A stretch of 64,000 nt of DNA. Source: CAYNWT01 sp964485095. Lineage in GTDB: Bacteria > Planctomycetota > Planctomycetia > Planctomycetales > Planctomycetaceae. Of this stretch, positions 42,772 to 51,514 are shown piece by piece (the first letter of the stretch is position 1; the number at the start of each line of letters is the position of its first letter). A model generated the notes under the pieces. It had not been told where the DNA came from. It saw nothing but the letters and a program-made list of their open reading frames with translations, and ran no database searches. The position numbers were made by a program, and so were the translations under genes. Where the stretch lies: positions 1 to 64,000 of the forward strand of contig CAZAIB010000011.1 in assembly GCA_964485095.1 (NCBI GenBank), given 5' to 3'.

Positions 42772-45150
42772 ATGTGGCTCATTGATCCGAAGATCCTCGA
42801 ACAAGCCGGCTGGTTTCTTGTTTACTCGTTCTTACTGGGCCTGGCGTTCCTGCCAGTGGTGTGGTTCGCGAAGGTTCTGACACGAAGGCTACGCGACAGC
42901 GTTCGCTCGGTTGTCGCATTGGGCATGTTGACCACCGTTGCCTTTGCGCCGTTGGTGGGGGCTTGCTGGCTGAGTGTCACTTCAGCCCCGACCGAACAAC
43001 CGCTTCGCACTATGGCCGGCGTTCGCTATGTCCCGGATGCTCAAACAACTGCGATCGAAACACCGGGCGAGCTCTCAACCGAGATTGCGACGGAGCTTTC
43101 CACGATTGCTTCACATTCTATTCTGGATACACCACCGCTATTCGTCGCGGACGAAATTCCCACTAACAATGTGTCCCCGAGTCGGCCTGCCTGGTCACAC
43201 GTGATGGCGCTGCCCATCGTGTGGCTGGCAGGCTCGACTCTGACAGCGTGCTTTCTGGCGCTGGGGCTGGTTGGTTCTGTCCGACTGCGATTTCAATCCA
43301 TCGCACTGGATGCCCCACTGCAGCGCATTGTTGATGAAGTGCTGGACAGCATCACGGGTTCGCGGGTCACGGTGCGACTTTGTGATGCAATTGGCAGCCC
43401 GATTCTGCTGGGAATTATCCGGCCCATCATCCTGTTGCCGTGCACTGCGACGGGTTGGACTCCTGATACCGTACGGTTCGTCGTGTTGCACGAGTTGGCT
43501 CACGCCCGCCGACGGGACAACCTGGTCAATCTTGTGCAGCGTGTTGTCGAGGCTGCTTGTTTTTATCAGCCAGCTGTTTGGATCGCGTCGGCCTGGGTTC
43601 GAGCTGAACGCGAAATCTGCTGCGACCGTTTCGTTGCCGAAGCCACCGACCGCCCCGCTGAATACGCTCGCGCTTTGGTTCGGCTTGCGACTGAACAATC
43701 GAACCGACGAAGCCTTGCCGCAGACCATGTGACATGTTCATCCACCCGCCACGCTTTGGTGACGCGAGTGGCCCGATTGCTTGGAAAGGAAGAGACAATG
43801 CGAATTCAATTTCGGACGTTGCTGCTAAGCCTCACCGCGCTTGGGTTGATGGGTGCTGTCACCTACGGAACCGTGTTTGCCCCGGTTCAAGAGAAGAATT
43901 CCACCGACGCTTCAAAGCAGGCGGAACCAGAAGCGGCAGTAGCCGCTGAGGAATTATCAGAGGAAACACAGTCGTCAAATGACCGATCCACCGTCATGGG
44001 CCAACAGCAAGACCAAACGCCTGTTCTCGAGACCGACCAACTGCGGCTGGAACTTATCAAGAATGGCATCGTGAGCACTGAGCGAGCGGGAGTTTTTGAT
44101 AGTTTCGTCAAGGTCGGAGATCGAGTTAAACGTGGCGAAGTCTTGGGGCAGCTACGCATGACTACTGAAAAGGCTGCGGTAAACAGGCTTCTGAAACAAA
44201 GCGAAAGCGATATCGAAGTGCGGTACGCGAAAGCTTCGAATGCAGCCGCTAAACAGCGATACCGTGCAGCACTCGCAAAGCGAAAGGCCTTCTCAGATGC
44301 GGAGCTCATGAATCTGCAGCTGGAATGGAAGAAGACGGAACTGGACGTAGAGAAGGCCCAAGTGAACCGCGAACTTCTGACGTCCGAACTGAAAGAAATG
44401 CAGGAGATTCTGAAACTGGGGCGACTGATTGCCACTACCGGCGGCACCGTAACCGTTGCCGCTGAGTCGGGGAGCGCGGCCAAGCCGGGCCAGGAAATTT
44501 TTAGGGTTTCGAATCTGAAACAGCTTAGTTGTGTCTTCAGTGTCCCACTTGCAGATCTCTCGAAAGTTGAGAAGGGGATGCGGGTGAAGTTCTTGCCATC
44601 GCAGGAGGGGTTCCCTGAAGCTATCGGGTCTATTCGCTACGTTGGGTCGCTGGTGAGTAGTGTGTCACAGGCTGTTGATGTTCTCGCGGTACTTGAGACT
44701 CCGACTGAGCAAGTTCGAGCCGGCCAAAGGGGACGCCTGCAGGTATTCGCGCAGAAGCTGCAAGCGGGGGGGAATGTCGCGACGGAACCAGAACCAGTTC
44801 AGTCGACAACAGGCAAAGCAACTGAACTCACAATCAAGCAGCGTAAGTCGAAGTTGGTTCCGGGCACCAATCTGCGAATCAGCATCGATGACATCACAGC
44901 AGGTCAGGTTCTCATCTCAATCACCAATGGCTCGAATGTTGTGCTTGATAAGTCACTGAAGCTTGGTGATGTCGCAGCATTCACGATCGACGGCGAGACT
45001 CAATACGTTCGCGTTCGCCAACTCACGAACCTGCTGATTGGCGAGGACTTTGCCGTCTTGGAAGTCGCTTCAAAGCGAGAGCACTTCACAAAGGACGCTC
45101 CAAAGATCCAGCCTGCGGACGAGGATCCACAAGACCGTGGTAAAGTTTGA
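42772..45150 (+). CDS. M56 (BlaR1-type) peptidase fused to HlyD-like adaptor domain
   Basis: A 792-residue protein. The N-terminal half is an M56/BlaR1-like membrane peptidase: helices near 10-30 and 45-65, another near 143-165, and the zinc motif HELAH at 240-244 with downstream EICCDRF. The BlaR1 penicillin-binding sensor domain is absent. Instead a membrane helix (about 345-368) is followed by a HlyD/membrane-fusion-type domain: lipoyl-like half (GDRVKRGEVLGQL near 445), a long coiled-coil hairpin (about 465-545), second lipoyl half, and beta-barrel (GQEIFRVSNLKQLSCVFSVPLADL). A C-terminal beta domain lies near 690-770. A good Shine-Dalgarno precedes an internal Met at 43798, so a separate adaptor product is possible. 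Confidence 0.85.
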   Translation: MWLIDPKILEQAGWFLVYSFLLGLAFLPVVWFAKVLTRRLRDSVRSVVALGMLTTVAFAPLVGACWLSVTSAPTEQPLRTMAGVRYVPDAQTTAIETPGELSTEIATELSTIASHSILDTPPLFVADEIPTNNVSPSRPAWSHVMALPIVWLAGSTLTACFLALGLVGSVRLRFQSIALDAPLQRIVDEVLDSITGSRVTVRLCDAIGSPILLGIIRPIILLPCTATGWTPDTVRFVVLHELAHARRRDNLVNLVQRVVEAACFYQPAVWIASAWVRAEREICCDRFVAEATDRPAEYARALVRLATEQSNRRSLAADHVTCSSTRHALVTRVARLLGKEETMRIQFRTLLLSLTALGLMGAVTYGTVFAPVQEKNSTDASKQAEPEAAVAAEELSEETQSSNDRSTVMGQQQDQTPVLETDQLRLELIKNGIVSTERAGVFDSFVKVGDRVKRGEVLGQLRMTTEKAAVNRLLKQSESDIEVRYAKASNAAAKQRYRAALAKRKAFSDAELMNLQLEWKKTELDVEKAQVNRELLTSELKEMQEILKLGRLIATTGGTVTVAAESGSAAKPGQEIFRVSNLKQLSCVFSVPLADLSKVEKGMRVKFLPSQEGFPEAIGSIRYVGSLVSSVSQAVDVLAVLETPTEQVRAGQRGRLQVFAQKLQAGGNVATEPEPVQSTTGKATELTIKQRKSKLVPGTNLRISIDDITAGQVLISITNGSNVVLDKSLKLGDVAAFTIDGETQYVRVRQLTNLLIGEDFAVLEVASKREHFTKDAPKIQPADEDPQDRGKV

Positions 45151-45275
45151 CGTTTATTCCGCTTGTAGCGAATTCTCCTGATGTGCCGGCGGAAATCGGC
45201 CGATGTACAAGCTAGGCCGTCGGTCTGCCTGCGCAGCGCGGTTCGTCCCACCGAAACAATTCAGGGGTAAAACCA

Positions 45276-45578
45276 ATGAAATCACGAGTCGTTCTGGCTG
45301 CTCTTTTGACTGTGGCAGCGTTCGCGCTTGCCGGCCCAAGTGTTGAACAAGTCCAGGCACAAGCCGGTCGGGCTCAGGTCTCTGACTGGAACCGGTTCAA
45401 CTATTACCCGTACGTGTACTACCCGCACACATACCAGCGGCCGGTTCAGTACAACCACTTGTACTACAAGTACGGTCAGGCCTCACGGATCCCCGTGTAC
45501 AACAAGCACTGGTACAACTTCTACCCAACGTCGAAGCCATACCACAGCGGCCACCACTTCATCCTCGACGCCCTATAG
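45276..45578 (+). CDS. Small secreted Tyr/His-rich protein
   Basis: A 100-residue protein: signal peptide (MKSRVVLAALLTVAAFALAG, cleaved near VQAQA), then a 70-residue mature part very rich in Tyr, His and Pro (YYPYVYYPHTYQRP; HLYYKYGQ; HWYNFYP). AGGGG about 9 nt before the ATG. Small Tyr-rich secreted proteins of this kind are common in planctomycetes, with no proven function; a role in metal or matrix binding can only be guessed. Confidence 0.75.
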   Translation: MKSRVVLAALLTVAAFALAGPSVEQVQAQAGRAQVSDWNRFNYYPYVYYPHTYQRPVQYNHLYYKYGQASRIPVYNKHWYNFYPTSKPYHSGHHFILDAL

Positions 45579-45704
45579 GGGCAACGTCCCGTTGCATCGG
45601 GGTGCCGGTAGGCAGGTGACTTGAGTTGCTGCTCGCTGGGCCGGTTGAGATGAGCTGCGTTTTGCGGCTTGCGATTTGTGGCTTGCTGGTTGATGAGAAC
45701 AACG

Positions 45705-45738
45705 AAGGCGAAGCTCGTTTTTGGGCTTTGCCTTTTTC
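45705..45738 (+). terminator. Intrinsic terminator after the secreted protein gene
   Basis: A 10-bp stem (45705-45714 with 45725-45734, one G-T pair) followed by TTTTT. It lies 126 nt after the stop of 45276-45578 and before the convergent class II DAHP synthase gene. Confidence 0.5.
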
Positions 45739-45777
45739 TATGCGCACGGTTAGGGATGAGCGCATGTCGCGTCGCGA

Positions 45778-47112
45778 TTACTTTGAGATCTCTTTTGCCA
45801 GCAGGAACGCGGTCTCGATTGCTTGTTCGTAGTTTAGTCGCGGATCGACCTGGCTCTTGTAGGCGACTTTCAGATCGGCTTCGGTTAAGCCACTGGTGCC
45901 ACCAATGCACTCAGTCACGTTGTCACCCGTGAGTTCCAGGTGCGCACCGCCCAAATGTGAATCCAGTTCGCGGTGGATGCGAAACGCGCTGGTCAGTTCG
46001 CTAAGGATATCGTCCAGACGGCGAGTTTTGGTTCCGTCGTCGGTCGCAAACGTGTTGCCGTGCATTGGGTCGGCACACCATACAACTTGTTGTCCCGACT
46101 TGCGAACGGCTTCAATGAGAGCCGGCAGTTTGTCGTCGATCTTGTCCTGACCGAAACGGTGGATGAGCGTCAGACGTCCGGGTTCGTTGTCCGGGTTCAG
46201 AACCTTGATGACATCAACGATTTCGCCGAGATCCGCGCCAGGGCCGACCTTCATTCCGATCGGGTTTCGAATGCCGCGGAAATATTCGACATGGGCTCCA
46301 CCCGGATCTCGCGTGCGGTCACCAATCCATGGGTAGTGTGTGCTGAGATTGTACCATCCGTCGCGCCGCGGAACCGTCCGGGTTTGCGCTTGTTCGTATG
46401 AAAGGTGCAGGCCTTCGTGCGATGTAAAGAAATCAACGCGGCGGAGTTCTTCGCCCGAGCGTCCACTGAGAGCCAGCATGAACTGGACGGACTCACTGAT
46501 TTCGTGAACCGCTTTGTGATACTCGCGAGCCTGCTGCGATTCGGAACCAAAACCGAGGTCCCAATTCTCCGGGTGGTGCAAGTCCGCAAAGCCACCGTCG
46601 ATGAGAGCTCGAATAAAGTTCAGCGTCAGCCCTGCGCGTTCGTAACCGCGCAGTAGTCGTTGTGGATCTGGTCGGCGTTCGGCCTGAGTGAACCCACTTC
46701 GGTTGACCAGGTCGCCCCGGTACACGGGAAGAGTTTCGCCGTCGCGGGTTTCTGTATCTTTTGAACGCGGCTTGGCGTACTGGCCGGCAATGCGACCCAC
46801 GCGAACAACCGGCTTGCGTGAACCGTGAACCAGCACGAGGCTCATCTGCAGCATGATTTTCAGTTTGCGAACCAGCGCATCGTTTTCGCACTCGTCAAGG
46901 TTCTCAGCGCAGTCGCCGCCCTGCAGCAGGAACGCTTCTCCGTTAGCTGCGGCGCCGAGCTGATCTTTAAGCCGTTCGACTTCCCAACTGGTTACCAGTG
47001 GCGGCAACAGTGCGACGTTTTGCAGAACCTCGTCGAGTTCCTGCTGATCGTCGTAAACAGGTTGTTGAACTGCAGTGCGTTCGCGCCATGAAGATGGCGA
47101 CCATTCAGACAT
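45778..47112 (-). CDS. Class II 3-deoxy-7-phosphoheptulonate (DAHP) synthase
   Basis: A 444-residue enzyme of the plant/AroA_II type, catalysing the first shikimate-pathway step (PEP plus erythrose-4-phosphate). Class II signatures are present: LLQGGDCAE near residue 65, KPVVRVGRIAGQYAKPRS near 98-115, HEGLHL near 215, WVGDRTRDPGGAH-like segment and GMKVGP near 285, and DPMHGN near 350. Length matches the family (about 440-460). The minus-strand start at 47112 has GGAG 9 nt upstream. It likely acts in the cytoplasm. Confidence 0.95.
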   Translation of the reverse strand: MSEWSPSSWRERTAVQQPVYDDQQELDEVLQNVALLPPLVTSWEVERLKDQLGAAANGEAFLLQGGDCAENLDECENDALVRKLKIMLQMSLVLVHGSRKPVVRVGRIAGQYAKPRSKDTETRDGETLPVYRGDLVNRSGFTQAERRPDPQRLLRGYERAGLTLNFIRALIDGGFADLHHPENWDLGFGSESQQAREYHKAVHEISESVQFMLALSGRSGEELRRVDFFTSHEGLHLSYEQAQTRTVPRRDGWYNLSTHYPWIGDRTRDPGGAHVEYFRGIRNPIGMKVGPGADLGEIVDVIKVLNPDNEPGRLTLIHRFGQDKIDDKLPALIEAVRKSGQQVVWCADPMHGNTFATDDGTKTRRLDDILSELTSAFRIHRELDSHLGGAHLELTGDNVTECIGGTSGLTEADLKVAYKSQVDPRLNYEQAIETAFLLAKEISK

Positions 47113-47230
47113 CGATTGTTTTCTCCGGTTGCCCGGTTGTTCATGCAGGGAATCGAGCAGATTAGCTGTGGTTCGGGCCGGAGTCGACTGTGGGCACGGA
47201 TCTCACCAGACGGCAGTCAGGAAGAGCAGA

Positions 47231-47641
47231 CTATTGGTCTCTGTTGAGCAGTCCGGCTGACGATTCGAAGAACTTCTTTCGCCGGCGTGGAGTTTCGTCG
47301 GCCGAGTTCAGTTCTCCCTCGAGGTCTGCCAGGTTGGCGACGCAGTATCGGCAGCCGATCGTGCGAAGATGGAAGTCCATGTACCGCTGTTTGTCGTCGG
47401 TGAGCGTTCCCAGGAGGAAGCTCCCGAGTTCGGTTCGTGTCGGACAGCTTAGCCTTCGGCGCCGCCAGACTTCACCAACCGTGTGTGCTCCCTGATCTCG
47501 CCGCCGCGACACGCTGGCAAATCGCTGCTGGAGCTCTTCCGATTCACGCAGTGCGGTTTCGAACGCAGTCATGCGTTCGGGCGGAAGCATCTCGTCCAGA
47601 AATGCAATAATCTCGTCGTCTGTAAAACTGCTGGCTGTCAT
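47231..47641 (-). CDS. Small anti-sigma-like protein with Cys/His motif
   Basis: A 136-residue soluble protein. The N-terminus (TDDEIIAFLDEMLPPERMTAFETALRESEELQQRF) is helical and resembles zinc-binding anti-sigma N-terminal parts. The C-terminal region has H-x5-C-x2-C (HLRTIGCRYC) near residue 92, which could bind a metal. No sigma factor gene is adjacent. It reads leftward, with the GNAT gene divergent on the other strand. The family assignment is tentative. Confidence 0.55.
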   Translation of the reverse strand: MTASSFTDDEIIAFLDEMLPPERMTAFETALRESEELQQRFASVSRRRDQGAHTVGEVWRRRRLSCPTRTELGSFLLGTLTDDKQRYMDFHLRTIGCRYCVANLADLEGELNSADETPRRRKKFFESSAGLLNRDQ

Positions 47642-47766
47642 GGTTCTGTCCGAGTAGCGATTGTCTCCATGGTACGAGCGACTCGTGCTGGTTGCCAGAC
47701 CTGGTGACGGTGGATAAAGTCGAAGCCTGACAACCGTGAACTCGGGACCTTTGCGAGCAACGCTCG

Positions 47767-48720
47767 GTGATTACATATCGATCTTTCCACAATGTGGATC
47801 CGCCGCGGATAGCCGAGCTGTGGGCGCAGTCCGAACTCGGACAAGGTGCCGCTGGTGGCCTGACTGTTGACGCATTCGAGTTCTTCGTCTTCGCCCAGCC
47901 GTTCTTCGATAAGAACGGACTAATCGTGGCCTGTGATGAAGATCGCGTCGTCGGGTTCGTGCACGCAATGCCAGCTGTGAACGAGGAACACACAGCACTG
48001 GGAGCATCGGCTGGCGGGATTGTCGCTTTGTTAGTGCATCCTGATTACCGTCGGCAGCGGATCGGAACAGAACTCACAAATCGCGCGTCGAAGTATCTTT
48101 CTGACTGCGGGGTGTCTTCGGTCGAGTTCGGTCCCAGTGACACAACGAATGGGTTCTACGTTGGCCTGTATGGGGGCGCTCAACCTTGTGGATTTCGCCA
48201 GGAAGATGGAACCGTTGAAGCGTTCGCAGCCGCGACGGGGTGGAAGCAGTCACAAGCTTACCGCTGCTACCAGAAAGACCTTGCTGGTTCGTCACGCGAT
48301 CCGGTCAACATGAAGCTGGTTGCGAATCGACGAAAGACACAACTGGACGCGGCCGACCCAGCCGGCGACGCCACCTGGTGGTGGATGACTCGGTTCGGCC
48401 GCATGGACTCGGTTCAGTTTAGTCTTGTTGAGAAGTCATCACGGTTGGCATTCGCCAGCTGCGACATCTTTGGTCTGGATCTGTACATTCCCAAATGGGG
48501 CCAGCGCGCCGCAGGGCTCGGCGAGATTCGCATTCCAGACAAACACACCGGAAACGACTACGAACTGTCTCTGCTACTGGAGATGTCAAAGTACCTCCGG
48601 GAGCAACTCATCACGATCGTGGATGCGTCTGCCGCTGAAACCGATGTTGCTCGAACGCAGTTGTTGGAAGCGGCGGGGTTCCAGCAGTACGACACGGGCC
48701 TGGTTTTCAGCCGTGAGTAG
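47767..48720 (+). CDS. Tandem GNAT-type acetyltransferase
   Basis: A 317-residue protein with two GNAT-like halves. The first (about 1-160) has the acetyl-CoA-binding RRQRIGTEL segment near residue 97; the second (about 190-317) ends LLEAAGFQQYDTGLVF, typical of the last GNAT strands. The start is GTG at 47767 with no close alternative. It acylates an unknown amine substrate, and which half is active is unclear. Confidence 0.85.
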   Translation: MITYRSFHNVDPPRIAELWAQSELGQGAAGGLTVDAFEFFVFAQPFFDKNGLIVACDEDRVVGFVHAMPAVNEEHTALGASAGGIVALLVHPDYRRQRIGTELTNRASKYLSDCGVSSVEFGPSDTTNGFYVGLYGGAQPCGFRQEDGTVEAFAAATGWKQSQAYRCYQKDLAGSSRDPVNMKLVANRRKTQLDAADPAGDATWWWMTRFGRMDSVQFSLVEKSSRLAFASCDIFGLDLYIPKWGQRAAGLGEIRIPDKHTGNDYELSLLLEMSKYLREQLITIVDASAAETDVARTQLLEAAGFQQYDTGLVFSRE

Positions 48721-49005
48721 TGGTTTGGTTTAGCTAGCTCTTACCTGGCATCCCAAGCAAGATCCGAATGTGTTGGGTATGCGTATTGTGCGTTTGTCTC
48801 ATGGCTTCGCACGGCGGATGACGGGTTTATGACAGGCGTGCATCTTACGGCTGGTGGCTTTGGCTCGATGGAATGAAATAGCGGTCCGTGGATCGAGTTT
48901 CTTCACCGGCAAGATTGACCGGGTCGGGGCGAGTCCGGATATTGGTATTCAGGCACGGTGGTCCAAGAGTTCACAAAGTCTCGGCAGGCGCGATAGGCAA
49001 GCCAG

Positions 49006-49311
49006 ATGAATCAACCCTCAGACAATCAGACCGACATTCAGGCTGCGACTCCGGTACAGGTAGAAGCGGAACCGCTAACAGGCTGGCGAGCGTGCTACGA
49101 CTTCGTAATGCAGGCGTACTGCTGGTTCCTGATTCTCTTCATTCTGTACGTGCTTTCTGTGGGTCCGCTGTATTCCGAATGGCAGGCGGCGATCCAACTT
49201 GGCGAGAGACCCATACTTCAGCGCGTGTATCTGCCGCTGGCAGGCCTGTGCAGTGAGTTCGAGACGGTTAATACCGTTGTTGAGTGGTATGTGGGGTTTT
49301 GGCAGTCGTGA
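49006..49311 (+). CDS. Small membrane protein of unknown function
   Basis: A 101-residue protein: a polar N-terminus rich in Gln/Thr, then one hydrophobic segment (YCWFLILFILYVLSVGPLY, about 43-62) and a second amphipathic helix. No family recognised. The nearest gene is the GNAT gene upstream, 285 nt away, and it is convergent with ahcY. Confidence 0.5.
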   Translation: MNQPSDNQTDIQAATPVQVEAEPLTGWRACYDFVMQAYCWFLILFILYVLSVGPLYSEWQAAIQLGERPILQRVYLPLAGLCSEFETVNTVVEWYVGFWQS

Positions 49312-49362
49312 TTTAGATCTTTGACTTCAGATTTGAGATCTTAGATTTCGGATTTGACCAAA

Positions 49363-49398
49363 CAAAAAAGCCCGGCTCGCCAAAAACGAACCGGGCTC
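49363..49398 (-). terminator. Rho-independent terminator of ahcY
   Basis: In the minus direction, an 11-bp stem (AGCCCGGTTCG with CGAGCCGGGCT, one G-T pair) with a 7-nt loop is followed by TTTTTTG. It lies 86 nt after the ahcY stop. Confidence 0.8.
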
Positions 49399-49483
49399 CT
49401 GATCTCAAACGTGTTCAACCGGAGATACAGGCAACAACTTCAGTCACCCAACCACCGGAATCCCGATGCAACTGGAAGTTGCC

Positions 49484-50824
49484 TTAGTAGCGGTAGTGGT
49501 CTGGCTTGTATGGGCCGTTGACCGGGACGCCGATGTAGTCGGCTTGTTCCTGGCTGAGAGTCGTTAGTTCCACGCCGATCTTTTCGAGGTGGAGGCGAGC
49601 GACTTCTTCGTCCAGTTCTTTCGGCAGGCGAACAACTTCGACCTTGTACTTGTCGTTCTCGCGGTTCTCCCAGAGTTCCATCTGAGCAAGAACCTGGTTG
49701 GTGAACGAGGTGCTCATGACGAAGCTTGGGTGGCCGGTCGCGCAACCGAGGTTGACCAGGCGGCCCTTTGCCAGCGTGATGACGCTGCGGCCAGTGTCGT
49801 TGAATGTGTAGCGATCAACGCCACCAATGTCGGCTGCTTTGATTTCGTCACATGTGGCTTTGCCGTCAGCGACCTGCTGTTCCAGCCATGCGATATCGAT
49901 TTCGGTATCGAAGTGGCCAATGTTGCAGAGGATCGCATCGTTTGGCATCTCAACCATGTGCTTGCCGAGGATGATGTCCTTGTTGCCTGTCGTGGTGACA
50001 AACAATCGACCTTCCTTAGCGGCGTTCTCCATGGTTGTAACTTCGAAGCCTTCCATCGCTGCCTGAAGAGCGTTGATGGGATCGATTTCAGTCACGATGA
50101 CGCGGCAGCCATAGCTCTTGAGGCTGTGAGCACAACCTTTACCAACGTCGCCGTAGCCACAGACAACCGCAACCTTGCCGGCCAACATAACGTCGGTGGC
50201 TCGCTTGACGCCGTCAGCCAGTGACTCGCGGCAACCGTACAAGTTGTCGAACTTGCTTTTCGTTGCGCTGTCGTTGACGTTGATTGATGGAACCTTCAGC
50301 TTGCCTTCTTTGACAAGCACGTCCAGTCGGTGAATTCCGGCAGTTGTTTCTTCGCTGATGCCGTGAATGTCTGTCAGGAGTTCAGGGTACTTGTCATGAA
50401 CCATTGCGGTGAGGTCGCCGCCGTCGTCCAGGATCAGGTTCAGTGGCTGGCCTGACGGAAAGTGCAAAGTCTGTTCGATGCACCAGTCGAATTCCTCGTC
50501 AGTCATTCCCTTCCATGCGAACACAGGGATACCGGCTGCAGCAATTGCCGCGGCGGCGTGATCCTGAGTACTGAAGATGTTGCAGCTACTCCAGGTAACC
50601 TCTGCACCAAGTTCAACCAGAGTCTCAATCAGGACTGCGGTCTGGATGGTCATGTGCAGGCAGCCAGCGATCCGTGCGCCTGTCAGTGGTTTGGTCTTGC
50701 CGTATTTTTCTCGCAGAGCCATCAGCCCTGGCATTTCGTTTTCGGCGAGTTGGATCTCTTTGCGGCCGAATTCAGCCAGAGAGATATCCTTAACCTTGTA
50801 CGGGAGCGTTTCTGTTGTAGCCAT
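49484..50824 (-). CDS. ahcY: Adenosylhomocysteinase (SAH hydrolase)
   Basis: A 446-residue NAD-dependent enzyme that splits S-adenosylhomocysteine to adenosine and homocysteine, closing the methyl cycle. Typical features: HMTIQTAVLIETL near 57, the NAD-binding GYGDVGKGCA near 225, the DPINALQAAMEGF loop, and the C-terminal signature KPDHYRY. Length is slightly shorter than the usual bacterial form (about 465), because a helical insert is absent. The start at 50824 is the first Met with a suitable upstream A/G-rich stretch. The 5' leader holds a strong hairpin. Confidence 0.97.
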   Translation of the reverse strand: MATTETLPYKVKDISLAEFGRKEIQLAENEMPGLMALREKYGKTKPLTGARIAGCLHMTIQTAVLIETLVELGAEVTWSSCNIFSTQDHAAAAIAAAGIPVFAWKGMTDEEFDWCIEQTLHFPSGQPLNLILDDGGDLTAMVHDKYPELLTDIHGISEETTAGIHRLDVLVKEGKLKVPSINVNDSATKSKFDNLYGCRESLADGVKRATDVMLAGKVAVVCGYGDVGKGCAHSLKSYGCRVIVTEIDPINALQAAMEGFEVTTMENAAKEGRLFVTTTGNKDIILGKHMVEMPNDAILCNIGHFDTEIDIAWLEQQVADGKATCDEIKAADIGGVDRYTFNDTGRSVITLAKGRLVNLGCATGHPSFVMSTSFTNQVLAQMELWENRENDKYKVEVVRLPKELDEEVARLHLEKIGVELTTLSQEQADYIGVPVNGPYKPDHYRY

Positions 50825-50904
50825 CTTTTGGAGTCCGGAAAGGAAAGTGAGCCTCTAGAGCTCGATGCGAATAAGCTCGGCGCGCAGCCGTAGCGACTGG
50901 GTCA

Positions 50905-50943
50905 GGCGTTCCGAAAAGGTAACGTAGGTGACCATGGAACGCC
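50905..50943 (-). ncRNA. Hairpin in the ahcY 5' leader
   Basis: A perfect 8-bp outer stem (GGCGTTCC / GGAACGCC) and a 5-of-6 bp inner stem with a 4-nt loop, 81 to 119 nt before the ahcY start. The known SAH riboswitch consensus, as I remember it, is not visible. No T-run follows. Confidence 0.4.
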
Positions 50944-51212
50944 AAACAAGCGTCAAATTGGTTGATTCACCATCGGCCCGCTAACCGTTTGCATTCTCTG
51001 AGTTTAACCACCAATCCGCGCGCGAAGCTGGTTTGGGTCGGGCGGTTCCGGCTAGGGCAACCCGTCCGATGGGCAACCGTGTTCGGGTTCTCCCGCTAAG
51101 TTGAGCCGACAAGCAATAACGCACCAGCTGTCGAAGACATTGACGATGAAATCTGCTCTGGTCTCCCTCGCCGGATTTCAGCCGTTAGATCCAGCCTGGT
51201 TCCACCAAATTA

Positions 51213-51248
51213 TTGACATCTCGTGCCTGAGTAGGCACCATTAAAGAT
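51213..51248 (+). promoter_or_regulatory. Possible pilB promoter with inverted repeat
   Basis: TTGACA at 51213-51218 is followed by an AT-rich TTAAAGAT (51241-51248); the spacing is too long for a standard sigma-70 promoter. GTGCCT-GAGT-AGGCAC lies between them and could be an operator. Confidence 0.25.
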
Positions 51249-51264
51249 GTCCTATCTTCAATTC

Positions 51265-51358
51265 CATACACGACTTGCTTCATGACGTCCCTTCAATTCG
51301 AAGTGAACAGGTGCTGAGTCCCAGCGGTCTTTGCGGGTTCAACCCTGAAGCGTGTATG
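51265..51358 (+). ncRNA. Structured leader candidate upstream of pilB
   Basis: Outer arms 51265-51272 and 51351-51358 are perfect 8-bp complements, extended by CTTC/GAAG (51278-51281 and 51347-51350). Inside are three short hairpins: TTCA/TGAA, GCTG-AGTCC-CAGC, and GGGT-TCA-ACCC. This gives a multi-branched fold in the leader about 156 nt before the start codon. No known RNA family recognised. Confidence 0.4.
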
Positions 51359-51479
51359 TAACCCAGTTTGAATGTCTGCTTCCTGCCAGCGTTTGCCTGA
51401 CTTGAAGCCAAGGCGTCCTGAATTCTCGGGGCGCAGTACTTTGACGCGTCACCCGTAACGTCGCGATATACGTCCACCG

Positions 51480-51494
51480 CGCCATTCTATGGCG
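51480..51494 (+). promoter_or_regulatory. Hairpin next to the pilB ribosome binding site
   Basis: CGCCAT-TCT-ATGGCG forms a perfect 6-bp stem ending about 5 nt before the GGGAG ribosome binding site of pilB. It could limit or pace translation initiation. Confidence 0.3.
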
Positions 51495-51514
51495 TGTCCC
51501 AGGGAGATTAAGAA

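Larger units (their letters stand above)
50825..51514. promoter_or_regulatory. Long intergenic region, ahcY/pilB
   Basis: A 690-nt divergent gap with no gene. It holds a hairpin in the ahcY leader (50905-50943), a promoter-like TTGACA at 51213 with a small inverted repeat (51223-51238), a long stem-loop system (51265-51358), and a 6-bp hairpin just before the pilB ribosome binding site (51480-51494). Confidence 0.5.

Noticed and set aside
50825..51100. SAH or SAM riboswitch in front of ahcY.
   Set aside because: Only a generic hairpin is visible; the conserved core bases of the known classes, as I remember them, are not found. Left as a finding to test.
51265..51358. tRNA or tRNA-like element in the pilB leader (TTCAA loop-like sequence).
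   Set aside because: The five bases on each side of the TTCAACC stretch do not pair, there is no acceptor CCA context, and arms do not match tRNA lengths.
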